A DNA stretch of 64,000 nucleotides, from positions 26,412,001 through 26,476,000 of the forward strand of contig OZ231128.1 of the NCBI GenBank assembly GCA_965153355.1. Reading direction: 5' to 3'. The notes below the pieces were generated by a model that was not told the origin of the DNA, made no database searches, and saw only the letters and a list, made by a program, of their open reading frames with translations. The DNA is from Flaccisagitta enflata (taxonomy: Eukaryota > Chaetognatha > Sagittoidea > Aphragmophora). The translations under genes were made by a program, and so were the position numbers. Positions 12,301 through 24,982 of this stretch are shown here, piece by piece (the first letter of the stretch is position 1; each line of letters starts with the position of its first letter).

Positions 12301-14605
12301 CTGGCTGACCCTTCCACTTCTAAAAGGTCCAACCTCCTCACCAAAGACAGTTCCCACGTTCTCGCCTTATTGAAGGACGTCGTGGAATTAGGCCGGATCG
12401 ACCGGGTCACGTGCAAGGCAACAACGAGACTTTTACGAACACTTGTCGAGGACCTTTCCTCCGCCTCCTCCTTCAAAGAGACTTTCTGGCCGACTTTGCT
12501 TCCTTTCTTCAAGCCTCTCTCCGGTGAAAAAGGATGCGACGTGGAGGCGTTGACTTTGTTGCTGCGTTGCGCCATCAAATATCCAATCGCCGTTAAGAAG
12601 AGAACTAAGGTTAGTTAGTGCTGCATTTATGACAAGCTTTCTCTTTCTATTCGTTCTCCAAAGTCGTTCTTCGTTTGTGTGTTTAGCAATGTTTTCTTTT
12701 AAACCGCAGTTGAACCCCGCAAAAGCGGATCTCAAAGGAATAATAAATTCTATTTTTAGTTGCGAACTAGCGACTCTATAAGAGGCTTTGTCCGTCCGTC
12801 GATTGGTCGGTTGGTTGGTTGGTCCATCAGGCTCGAGTCGAAAAGTGGGAAAACAAGCATTTCCGCCCCTGCCCACTCGTCCGTGACTGGTATTGGCCGT
12901 GTATCCAACCTTGTTTAAGTGGATTTTCTTAATTGCCAAGATGGGAAATAAAAAAAAGGATTATGATTTACATTTGTAATAGGCGGATTATTGTCACTCC
13001 CGGATCCAGTATAACGGGATTAAACTAAATCGTCGTTTTTCCATGACCCCAGGCCGAATTGGGATTCAAATTAGACTGGTCTTCGAACTGTTGGTCGAAT
13101 GGTGCCATTTGCGCGACTTTTGAAAAGGCAGCCGCGGAATTAAGTCAGCATGAGCACGCGGAAGAGGCGCGAAACCTGTTTTCCTCCTTTGTCAAACTAA
13201 GGTAGGGAAAAAAAGAACAAGGCCGGATACACGGCTACCCTAGTCGCGTGCTGGTGGGCAGGAACAGTGCTGGAGAAGGTCACTAGGGCATCTGGGCAGG
13301 AGCCGTATGCTCAAAAAGCTCAAAAGTGCCAAAAAAGTAAAAAGGGGACCGACCGACCGACCGACCGACCGACAGACCAACCGACGGACCAACCGACGGA
13401 CCAACATAGCGGGGTGTAGAGTGACTAAAAAAAGGATAGCTCAAATAAATGCTCAATGTGATTAAACTGATTTTTCGAATATAACACTGTGATGATCTGA
13501 ATATTCATTCATTTATTCATTCATTCATTCACTCATTCATTTATTCATTTATTCATTGATGAAAAAACCATGTTTCAAGCACTTGAATCCCAACCATTAT
13601 GGAAATTTCAGTGGCGAATCTGCGGGTATGTTTGAACGATTTTGGACCGACTTTGTCTGCGGCCGAATCTGCCCATCCAAGGATAAGAATGCCACGTTGC
13701 TGAAAATTCTCGACGTTGTCTTCCACGAGTCGCCTTCGACAGAAATTGTAAGTAATCGAACTAAGATTGCGTCGCTGAATCTTGCACCGTTTTCCTTAGT
13801 TATCACTTATGTAATAGATGAAAATGTCCAATCGGTCTCAGTTGAACGTTGTCCTCCCTCGACGTGGTCTCGATGCGTTGTCTAAGTGTCACCAACTTCC
13901 GACAAAGAATCCCGCTCGCGCGACTGCGGAAGCCATCATCGATAAGCTGGTCCGTTTCGTCGTCGATGAAACCTTCGAGGAAGAAAAAAAGATGATCATT
14001 CTGCGAACCGTCGTGAAACAGGTCTGCTCTCACGCGTGATCCAAATGGTGATATTGGCGCTTACGCACACGTCGAATGATGACACATTTTAAGACATGAA
14101 TGCTTTTCAAAGTGCTTGTTGACCCTCTACCGGATACTGATAGTGAACAACCTGGAAAACCAAGACACTCCGGAAGACCTCGACACGACTTCACTTAAAC
14201 GAACAACTCTCATTTCTCAGGAAACTGGATCTGACTCTTCGAGTGGCGGACGACTGGCTTCGGCCGTCAATCGTCTTCTATCAGCTGCGCCAGACAACTT
14301 GTTACAGCAAGTGTGGATCTTGCTGCGCGAAGAGCTGCTGCAGGAAGCGAAAAAGTCGGCTTCGGCTGATGAGGGAGGCGTTAAAAAGAGATTCCTCTGG
14401 CTCGTTAAGCAGGTACTTGTCTGGCCCCCGTGGTACGATGATTGAATTCACTAGCTCTTTCATTCACTCATTCATTCTTTCTTTCTCTCTCTCTTTCTTC
14501 CTTTCTTTCTCTCTTTCTTCCTTTCTTTCTCTCTTACTTCCTTTCTTTCTCTCTTACTTCCTTTCTTTCTGTCATAGTCATCCTGTCTTTTTGTCATTCT
14601 TTCAT

Positions 14606-14701
<96 letters not shown>

Positions 14702-17700
14702 TAACATCCTCTTAACAGATTCAAAGCTGCCTTCAAAAACGAAGTTCGCCTAAGATGTCCCAGTGGGAAGTGGAGGCTTTGCAACTTCTCTTCCTCCTCT
14801 CACATTTCCACCTGCCCGGAGAAAAAGTCGAGGTGAGGCGTGATTTTTCACCGAGTTATTGAGAGCCTGCATGACTTTGAGATGTTCTTTAACATGCAAG
14901 TTTTATTTTTGGCTTTGATTGGAACAACCATGGCTGCGACGATGATAATCCCATTATTAATGGGTTGTAGTTGGTTTCATAATATCAAACAATTCAAACA
15001 GGTGGCCAAAACCGCTCTCGTGAAATTGTCCAAATGTTGTCCGGATTGGTTGAAAGACGATTGGGTTTCTTCCTCCGTTTCAACGCCTTCTTTGATGTCG
15101 AATGAAAGGCAGAAAATCGGCGAAACCATATTCGACGCCGTCGTCAAGATCGCTCTTGCTAAGGAAGCGAGAGTCGATGTCGTTCTAAAGTTTAGGTATA
15201 TGTCGTATTTTCCTACTTGGCAATATGTGGGTTTCCCTCGAGGTTTTGATATTGCGGTACCCTTTCTCTCATGTGAACCCGTCCGATTTCCCTTAGGGAT
15301 GTGGAAGCGGTCGATTTTAGGGATGTGGAAGCGGTCGATTTTAGTGCCGCTTCCACGGTTCTAAAACTTAAGTCCATTCCCCTTCCCTTTTCAGTTCCTA
15401 CGTTGACGCGTTGATGTCGGCTCCCGCGGCGGTGGTGGTCCCTCAATTCTCGTCGCCGGAGGTCGCCTCCACGTGGTCAGAAGTCTCCTCCATCATCGCC
15501 AGCGTGGAGAAACAAAAGTCTCTTCTACCCGAAGGCCAGGAATCTCCGGTTCTGGACGTTTTTCAAAAGCTGTTTCTCGTCATGGGATTTCAGGTGTGTG
15601 GACGGGTATTTTGGTCAGATTAACGTTTGGTCGATATTCCATGTTTGTTTTCTTCTTCTGATATATATGAACGTCGTTTCTGCTATATACGCATTTCTAG
15701 GTTTTCACGGACGTGGAAAGCGTCAAAGAATCTCTGCCCGATTTGAAAGTATGCGCCGTGAAAGGCTGTGGCTTGGACATTCCCATCGACGACGAGCCAA
15801 AGAACGACGCGGACGATGTGAAAATGGAAGATTTGAAATGGATCGATGTCCTGACGGAAGTGCTGGTCTCTTTCATGCTCAGGGAGAATCAGAATTACCG
15901 CAAGTGAGTAGCTTATAGGGTATTAGGTTAATATGAATTCAAATTACAAGTGGAAGCTTGGATGTTTTTGTAAATCCTTTCTCTTCCTCGACTTTTAGGT
16001 TGGTCGTCTCTGCCATTCCACTTCTTTTGCCTCACTTTACGGAAAAGTCTTTCCAAATTATCAAAGACAGCGTCGTCGGCAAGTTTGCAGGCGAAGACGT
16101 TGTTGCTGTCGAGCATGACGAAGCCGATTTGGAAGAAGACGATGAAGAGGACGATAGGGACGAAGAAAAGGAAGAGATGGATGAAGATGGGGAAGACGCT
16201 GATGAAGACGGAGATGGCGAAGGCGGTGATGATGACGACGACGACGATGAAGATGAAGAGGCCAATAACAATGAAGAGGAAGAAGATCCCGTGGAATCGA
16301 CAGAGGATGAAATGCTGGCGTTGAAGATGAAGTTGGCGGCTGCTATGGGCGAAGCGCGACCCAAACATCTGGAAATGGATCCTGAGACCGACAATGAAGA
16401 ATCTGACGTCGACGACGATGAAATGTTTAAGTTCGACGACAAGATCGCGGGAGTATTCAAGGTAAGATTCGTGGTTTTCATTCGTGAAATTGATTTTAAA
16501 GTATCTTGTACTGCACTCCCTCTTTTGCTTACCGCCCGATGAACTCGCTTGATGTACTTTTGGGTGAATCCTGAGGGATAAATGAAAGTTTCCGCGACTT
16601 CGTTGGCTTCGGCATCACAATTGTCGAATCTGGCGAATGTCTCGGTACAGTCATTTGGAACGCGATTTTAACGTGGTTGTTTCTTCTTCTCTTTGTCATT
16701 ACCCTTTCCTCCCCCCCCCCTTTTCTGCCCATACTCCTCTCTCTTCTTGTCCATCATCCCTCTTTTTGTTTTTTCCCTATCTTTTGTCCTTCCTCATTCT
16801 TCCCCACAATCCATCCTGTCCTACTCCATTTCCCTTCTTTTCCCATCCCCCACCCCCGTCCTTCCCAACCCCTGTCCTTCCCACATCCCCTGTCCTTCCC
16901 ACATCCCCCGTCCTTCCCACATCCCCGGTCCTTCCCTATCCCCCATCCTTCCCCCTTCCCTCTCTTAGGAATTGGAATCGAAGAAAAAGGCCACCGCTGA
17001 GAAAAAAGCTTCGGCGAAAAAGCAAAAGCAAATCGAGGAATCCAAGATGAAGTTTCGACTCCGATGTCTCGACATATTTTCCGCCCTTTTCCTTCACGTC
17101 GCGGACTTCGATCAATTTCTTCTTCTCTTCGACACGCTCGTCGAGCTCGAGTCGTCGACGCGCTGCAAAGCCGGCTCTTCTCTCACCGCCAGAACCGCTT
17201 TCGACGACAAAATTAAACATCTCGTGAAAGAAGTGTCCCTGTTTCGTCGTGTGAGTGGCGCCGCTGGAAGTGGTAATGGCGTACCCAAGGCGACATCGCC
17301 ATCGGCGTCCCAGGCGGCTCTCGACAAGTTGCGCACGTTGCTGAAGGACAATTTAAAGCGCGCTGCGCCGCAGTCAGAAATCACGACTTTCTGCCATATT
17401 CTCGTTAAGATATTGTTGGCATCGTCGTTCGGCTCATCATCTGAAAGCGCTGATGCGAAAGACTCGACCGATCTCAAGGCTCGTGTTAACGCGGTCTTCC
17501 TGAATAATTTAAAAGAGATCGTAAGCTCGACCAAACCGACGTCGGAAAGCGATGCGGACTCTAACAATGGCACCAACGCCAAATCATCCGTAGGCTACGT
17601 CAAATTCGAACTCTTCGCTCCCTTTGAAGGATACGTCACTCGATTTCAGTCGGAAGTCGTGGATGATGCCATGTTACTGCAACTTGAGGAGTTGGCTTAT

Positions 17701-19163
17701 CGCGGGAATATGTCGGCTTTTTCTCGCAAACACGTAATCGGGATTTTCAGACAGGTGCTGGCTATGTACTGTCGTAAGGGCAACAAAGGAGTGGAGGAGA
17801 AAGTGAAACAAATCATCATCAGGAATTTGAACTCTTGCCTCGAATGCGCAGTCGCCGAAGCAGCCAAGAAAGAAACCACAGGTGAGGGATTCGATCTTTT
17901 GCTTGCACCTGACTAAGAGTGTCTAGTTTGCTACTCGACCTTTTGGCGTTACTCGGGCTTGTTTTGGGGCTGTTGTTACAGTTTTTGTTTGGGAGATAAT
18001 AATGTCTTAGACCTTGGATGCTTATTTGTATTCACTCTTTGGAGTTTCCTAATTCCTAAAATATTGTCGTTGGGCGAAACGAGTTCTTTGGTCCGTGAGA
18101 ATAAGCTTGAAAAAAATCCAGCTTTCTCCATCCAGATTACTCCGAATTTTTTCACTCTTCCAATTCTGGCTTGGTTATGTCACCTTCGTCTGTTCTGTCC
18201 GTTCTGTCCGTTCTGTCCGCTGTAACATTGCAGCTCGTGTGTTTACTCCCTCTTTTGCTTACCGCCCATTGAACCGATTTCGTGTCTTCCTGGGTGAAAC
18301 CTGAGGGGAATATAAAAGCTTTCGCGACTTCGCTGGCTCAAGAATGCCATTTCCTGATCCGGCGTAAGTTTCGGAACAAAGCTAAGAGTTACAGATCTTC
18401 TTGGCCTAGCTTGGACGCTGTGTTTGAAACTTTGAATCATTGCTCAATTGACCACTTTTCCTTTTTCTTTCCTTTCTTTCCTTTCTTTCCTTTCTTTCCT
18501 TTCTTTCCTTTCTTTTCTTTCTTTCTTTTCTTTCTTTCTTTTCTTTCTTTCTTTTCTTTCTTTCTTTTCTTTCTTTCTTTTCTTTCTTTCTTTTCTTTTC
18601 TTTCTTTTCTTTCTTTCCTTTCTTTTCTTTCTTTCCTTTCTTTCCTTTCTTTCCTTTCCACTCCAATTTCAGGCTTTGACGCATCAACGATCGTCTCCTT
18701 TTTGTCCGTCATTCTCCAATTGCACAAGAGCCAAGGACGACTTGTGGTCGACTTGTTGGAAGATCGTCATCGTGAATCCTTCCTTTTGCTCGCGGCCTCG
18801 GTGATGACCACGGCAATTAACGCCAACGCCGCACAGAGAAAGCTTTTCGATAGCCTTAGAACGATCGCCATGTATTGGGGATTAACCAAAGAGTTTCAAC
18901 TTTGTCGCAAGAATAAAAACCGTGGTGGCGGTAGTGGAAGTGAAATGGACGGTGGAGTAAGTGCTGGGAGTGAGGAAGAAATCGCATTTGGGGAGTCTTC
19001 GGGAACGATGCAAATAGACTCGGAGAAATCGACGGAAGAGCTGACTGAAAATAACAAGCGCAAGTTAGATGAGGCATCCGAGGAACCGACCGCAGTTGAG
19101 ACCTCACAGGATCAAGCTGCTGTTTCTACTAAAGGAGGAAAAAAGAGAAAGCGACAAAAGTAG
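9337..19163 (+). CDS. MYBBP1A: MYBBP1A / DNA polymerase V (POL5)-like nucleolar protein, 14 exons
   Basis: Nucleolar HEAT-like protein of the MYBBP1A/Pol5 family, which acts in rRNA transcription and ribosome biogenesis and is not a true polymerase. Exons: 9337-9543, 10316-10605, 12327-12609, 13053-13201, 13612-13747, 13818-14021, 14221-14412, 14719-14832, 15002-15195, 15395-15593, 15701-15903, 15999-16461, 16969-17881, 18673-19163. All junctions are GT-AG with consistent phase, giving 1,345 aa, close to the human protein (about 1,330). The family signature is ILKRLVGGLASDRPLVRPTF (exon 2), followed by WIDVLTEVLVSF (exon 11). An acidic Asp/Glu stretch (about 762-826) is followed by MFKFDDKIAGVFK. 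The C terminus is basic (GGKKRKRQK), probably a nucleolar signal. ATG 9337 is chosen over the upstream in-frame GTG. The Lys/Ser-rich first 50 residues look disordered. Identification rests on these motifs and the gene length. Confidence 0.9.
9544..10315 (+). other. MYBBP1A intron 1, no clear element
   Basis: 772 bp between donor AAG|GTAAAT and acceptor TCATCAG|GTG. Positions 9590-9655 carry a GGACCAACTGACAAACC tract like family A. The rest has no ORF or repeat that I recognise. Confidence 0.6.
10823..12324 (+). repeat. 21-bp minisatellite at the 3' end of MYBBP1A intron 2, AG-free
   Basis: From about 10939 to 12316 a 21-bp unit, GACCCTTCCTCCATTCTGGC plus T, repeats about 65 times with few variants (CTGACTGACC, TCCGTTCTGG, CTTTCTCC). 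The unit has a branch-point-like CTGAC and a C/T tract but no AG. Reading from 10823 I find no AG until the acceptor CTAAAAG at 12326. Because 21 is divisible by three, the array is open in several frames. On the + strand it joins exon 3 in frame as a 588-codon ORF repeating ADPSSIL. Exons 2 and 3 join perfectly across it, so it is most likely intronic. Confidence 0.9.
12755..12916 (+). mobile_element. Family A element in MYBBP1A intron 3
   Basis: TTTAGTTGCGAACTAGCGACT start, GGTTGGTTGGTTGG core, TGCCCACTCGTCCGTGACTG and GTGTATCCAACCTTGTTT end. Confidence 0.75.
13216..13433 (-). mobile_element. Family A element in MYBBP1A intron 4
   Basis: AACAAGGCCGGATACACGGC start, a (GACC)n core around 13350-13400, then GTAGAGTGACTAAAAAAAG end. 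The terminal hairpin is partly lost. Confidence 0.7.
13501..13556. repeat. (ATTC)n microsatellite in MYBBP1A intron 4
   Basis: ATTCATTC tetramers with TTTATTC interruptions, just upstream of the exon 5 acceptor. Confidence 0.85.
14457..14701. repeat. (TTTC)n tract upstream of the exon 8 acceptor
   Basis: Pyrimidine tetramers fill intron 7 right up to the acceptor CTCTTAACAG|AT at 14718. They extend the normal polypyrimidine tract to more than 200 bp. Confidence 0.9.
18240..18350 (+). repeat. Intronic repeat shared by MYBBP1A introns 12 and 13
   Basis: A block starting CTCCCTCTTTTGCTTACCGC at about 18247 has a diverged copy at about 16519 in intron 12. Both continue with GGGTGAA(A/T)CCTGAGGG and TTCGCGACTTCG or TTCCGCGACTTCG. 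They are about 110 bp long and non-coding. Confidence 0.7.
18467..18656. repeat. (TTTC/TTCC)n tract upstream of the exon 14 acceptor
   Basis: Nearly 200 bp of pyrimidine tetramers and pentamers end 16 bp before acceptor CAATTTCAG at 18672. As in intron 7, the expansion sits exactly where the polypyrimidine tract should be. Confidence 0.9.
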
Positions 19164-19289
19164 ACTCTGCCAAGCTGCCCTCCTCCGTGACTATGGATTT
19201 AAGAAAGCGCTGCTCTTAGGACTAAGATTTCTTGGTTTTTGCTATTTTGTTACGGAGTATGCACTACTGTGATGCGCCTCTAAAACCTT

Positions 19290-19418
19290 TGTTGGACCAG
19301 TCACATGTTGAATTTATATGAGATCTTGTTAGCAGTTTTCCTCGTTTCGTTGAACTCTTTATTTTTCTTTTTTGCAGATTTTTCCGATAACAAGACATTA
19401 CTATAGTCAATACTCATA
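19290..19418 (+). promoter_or_regulatory. RPS28-derived leader and promoter of the chimeric gene
   Basis: This stretch aligns with the region before RPS28. Shared elements are TTATATGA(G/C)ATCTTGTTA, a TTTTCTCG/TTTTCCTCG block, a T-rich tract ending TTTTTGCAGATTTT, and finally ATGGATAAG at the start codon. TTTTTTGCAG could be the acceptor of a 5' UTR intron in both genes. Promoter activity is inferred from the similarity. Confidence 0.65.
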
Positions 19419-21030
19419 ATGGATAAGTCCAACTCATTTGTTGAGAACGCCGATTCCGAAGACTCGACTGATCTGAAAGCTTGCCATAATACGACCCTTC
19501 TTGATGATTTGCAAGCTATTTTAAGCTCTACCAAATCAACGTCGGACGGCGACGCAAACTCTATCGCCGCCAACGCTGAATCATCCGTTGCCTTGGAGAG
19601 ATTTGTCTCGCGATTACAGGCGAAAGATGTGGATGACGCCATGTTGCTGCAACTAGAGGAATTGGCTTATCGTGGGAATGTGTCAGCCTCTTGCCGCAGA
19701 CAAATTGTTGGGATTATCAGACACACATTTGTTATCAACTTTCCAAAGGGCAATGAACAAATGCAGGAGGAGAATGCTAAACAAGTCATCATTAGGAATT
19801 TAGATTCCTGCCTCGAATGTGCCACCGCCGAAGCAGCAAAGAGAGAAACCACAGGTGGGGGACTTATTTTTTCTCCTCGGCTGCTCCTTATGACGTTTTA
19901 TGGCTCTGACTGTGTTGATTTGAGTGCTTCACTTAGCAGAAGTTGGTATCCGTTTACTTCGCTTTAGTAATATACTTTGGTAATATACTTTAGTAATATA
20001 CTTTAGTAATATACTGTTTCTACTTTTCCTTCTTGTTCTGGTCAGGATTTCAAAAAAAAGGAAGGCCCTTTCTATAGACAGATAGACGGACAGATAGATT
20101 CTCAATCTGCAATCAGATATGCACATTTGTTATTTTGAAAATTTGGCCTATGGTTTTTGACTAATGAATCTCAGGCCATGGGGATCGAAAAATTGACCTG
20201 AACATTTTTGGTCTGAGTAGATTCCTTAGGTTGATATCGGTCTAGTCTCAAATGGACGAGAGGATATCACAATTTTTAGTTGCTGACACGCAACTCTATA
20301 AGAGGCTTTGTCCGTCCGTCGGTTGGTTGGTCGGTCGGTTGGTCCGTGGTGATCGAGTTGAAAAGTGGGAAAACGCGCATTTCTGCCCCTGCCCACCCGT
20401 CCGCAACTGATGGCCGTGTATCCGGCCTTGTTATATATTTTTAGAGCCGTCATTATTCTCAACCTAATTTCAGGCTTCGACGCATTGATTATCGCCTCTT
20501 TTTTGTCCGTCATTCTCCTTATGCGCAACCATATGCGCAAGTACAACGGACCATTCTTGGAGGACCTGCTGGATGATCGTCATCGAGATACCTTTCGTTT
20601 GCTCGCAGCGTCTTTGAAGAACGACTACGCCACACACAAGGAACTTTACAATAGCGTAAGAAGGATCGCCGTGCAATGGGGATTAACCAAAGAGCTTCGA
20701 CATTTTTGGAAGAGAACGAAGAACGGCGGTGGCGGCGGCGGCGGTGGCGTGGATGGAGTTCGAGCAGGAGGTGGCATAGAAATCGCGGTTGAGGCGGTAT
20801 CATCGAAAACTATGAAAACGGACTCAGAGCAGCCGATGGTGGAAGAGCAGACAGAGAGTGACAAAAAGCAGAAGCTGGGTATGACGTCGGAGGCACCATC
20901 GGCGATAGAGACCTCAGAGGGGCAGGAAGTTGTTTGTACGGGAGGAAAGAAGAGAGGAGGAAAAAAGAGAAAGTCGAAAAATCAGAGGAAACAGCGAAAG
21001 CAGCGGAAACGGCGAAAGCAGCATGATTAG
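19419..21030 (+). CDS. Chimeric gene: RPS28 start fused to MYBBP1A C-terminal region
   Basis: Two exons, 19419-19854 and 20474-21030, encode 330 aa. The first three codons (ATGGATAAG) and the leader match RPS28. From about codon 6 the sequence matches the end of MYBBP1A exon 13 (EDSTDLKA, VDDAMLLQLEELAYRGN, IIRNLDSCLECATAEAAK), then exon 14 (GFDAL, IASFLSVIL, WGLTKELRHF). The intron sits at the same position and phase (ACA G|GT). The donor is GTGGGG, weaker than the parent's GTGAGG. Relative to the parent the copy has an in-frame loss of about nine residues and many substitutions, but no stop or frameshift. The C-terminal tail is longer and more basic (KKRKSKNQRKQRKQRKRRKQ), suggesting nuclear or nucleolar targeting. 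It lacks the HEAT-like body of MYBBP1A. Function is unknown; it could bind MYBBP1A partners or be a decaying copy, though the intact frames argue for selection. Confidence 0.8.
20274..20432 (+). mobile_element. Family A element in the chimeric gene's intron
   Basis: TTTTTAGTTGCTGACACGCA to GTGTATCCGGCCTTGTTA. It is absent from the equivalent MYBBP1A intron 13, so it inserted after the duplication. Confidence 0.8.
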
Positions 21031-21362
21031 TTTGCTCAGCCAAGCTGCTCATCTCCATGGTCTGACGGCAGAACGACTTGCAAGACGGAGATTTCAATGG
21101 TTTATTCGTTTTTGTTACGTAGACTGCTCTACTGTGATATGCTTTTGAAACTTGAATTACCGTCAAATTATATGACATCTTGTTACTGTCTACTCCAGTC
21201 GTTTTTCTCGTGTTATCGATCTTTTGTTTCTTCTGTTTTTGTTTTCTTCGTGTTATCGATCTTTTGTTTCTTCTGTTTTAGTTTTCCTCGTGTTATCGAT
21301 CTTTTGTTTCTTCCGTTTTTGCAGATTTTCAGTGTTAAAAATAACTTAAAACAACATTCAAA
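21031..21362 (+). promoter_or_regulatory. RPS28 upstream region with three 46-bp repeats
   Basis: After the chimeric gene's stop the sequence resembles the 3' UTR of MYBBP1A (AGCCAAGCTG, then CTCTACTGTGATATGC), followed by the RPS28 leader. From 21208 to 21322 a unit of about 46 bp, TCGTGTTATCGATCTTTTGT followed by TTCTTC(T/C)GTTTT, is repeated three times. The last copy runs into TTTTTGCAG. The pyrimidine-rich character resembles TOP-type leaders of ribosomal protein genes, but the transcription start is not known. Confidence 0.6.
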
Positions 21363-23651
<2,289 letters not shown>

Positions 23652-23850
23652 CGAGTCTGCGTGGTTTTCGAACGACGAAGATTCTCGCGAGGTAATAATG
23701 GAAAGTTTTGGCTCTTCTGTTTTGACATGCACTTTCTCTCTCTTCCTCGTGGCCCGAGGTCGAATTTATTAAACTTGGATGTTTTTATTGATTCTGGTTC
23801 ACAATTTTTTTACTCTCTCCTCATTCTCTCTCACTTTCGTTCTTTCTCTT

Positions 23851-24297
23851 TTGTCCCTCACTCTTTATCCCTCACTCTTTGTCCCTCACTCTTTGTCCCT
23901 CACTCTTTGTCCCTCACTCTTTGTCCCTCACTCTTTGTCCCTCACTCTTTGTCCCTCACTCTTTGTCCCTCACTCTTTGTCCCTCACTCTTTGTCCCTCA
24001 CTCTTTGTCCCTCACTCTTTGTCCCTCACTCTTTGTCCCTCACTCTTTGTCCCTCACTCTTTGTCTCTCACTCTTTGTCCCTCACTCTTTGTCCCTCACT
24101 CTTTGTCCCTCACTCTTTGTCCCTCTCTCTTTGTCCCTCTCTCTTTGTCCCTCTCTCTTTGTCCCTCTCTCTTTGTCGCTCTCTCTTTGTCGCTCTCTCT
24201 TTGTCGCTCTCTCTTTGTCGCTCACTCTTTGTCCCTCACTCTTTGTCCCTCACTCTTTGTCGCTCACTCTTTGTCCCTCACTCTTTGTCCCCCGCTT
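23851..24297. repeat. 14-bp minisatellite downstream of RPS28
   Basis: About 31 copies of TTTGTCCCTCACTC, with a central block changed to CCCTCTCTC or CGCTCTCTC. The reading frames over it (SLSLTLCPSLFVPH) are repeat artefacts. AATAAA near 24483 and 24674 could serve RPS28 polyadenylation. Confidence 0.9.
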
Positions 24298-24982
24298 TCT
24301 GTCTTTCTCTCTGCCCCCAACTTTCTGTCCTCATCTTTTTTTGTCCAACTCTCCTCTCCACACTCTTTCTCGCTCTGATCCTAATTCACACAGACGGTGC
24401 ATGGCGGAGATCGATGCGTTTCGATTGGGATATCCATTCAAGATTGAAATTTTGTTTTATGTATTCGGTTAGGCCAAGTCTAAATAAATATTTCGGATTA
24501 GATTAATGTCAGTTGCGCTATTTTATGTTGACAAAGTTTTCCTCTTAAGGCTCAGGGAATGGCTATCGAGAGCTACATGATCGCAAAATTAAATGACTTG
24601 AGACTTTCAACCTCGTAAAATGTAGCCGATAATACTCTAGTCTAAAAGATTGACTCGTGTTTCGAAACGTGATCGCAATAAAAATGGAGAGAAACTGGAG
24701 AGGAACAAAAACAATTCTTATGGATTTCAGTTAACGAGTTGAATTGGTACTTTGTCGTCCATCCACGGATCATCCTGGCCTCTCATCCCAGTGCAGTAGG
24801 ATTTTTATCCAGTTTTCAACGAACGACAATATTTGTTATTCATCGCTAACATTTGGCTAACGTTTCCTAGCCGCTGCTGCTCAACTTTCATTTCGTGTGA
24901 AACCTGTGCCAAAGAAGAACAAAAAACAAAACAAAACAAAATAAAAGAACAAAAACAAGGAGCAAAGGAAAAAAACGGGAAA

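Noticed and set aside
10909-12578. Minus-strand frames of 327-531 codons (RMEEGSA, GGRVSQN and GQPEWRK repeats)
   Set aside because: All are shadows of the 21-bp minisatellite in MYBBP1A intron 2, and the only flanking conserved coding is on the + strand.
15958-16542. Minus-strand Ser-rich frame opposite the acidic stretch
   Set aside because: Antisense shadow of MYBBP1A exon 12, whose Asp/Glu codons read as Ser on the other strand.
23661-24506. Reading frames SLSLTLCPSLFVPH in three frames
   Set aside because: Translations of the 14-bp TTTGTCCCTCACTC minisatellite.
24833-24982. Upstream ATG extending ABCD4 by 50 residues
   Set aside because: The extension is Lys/Gln/Glu-rich from an (AAAAC)n-like leader and has no counterpart in the family; ATG 24983 fits the family's N terminus.
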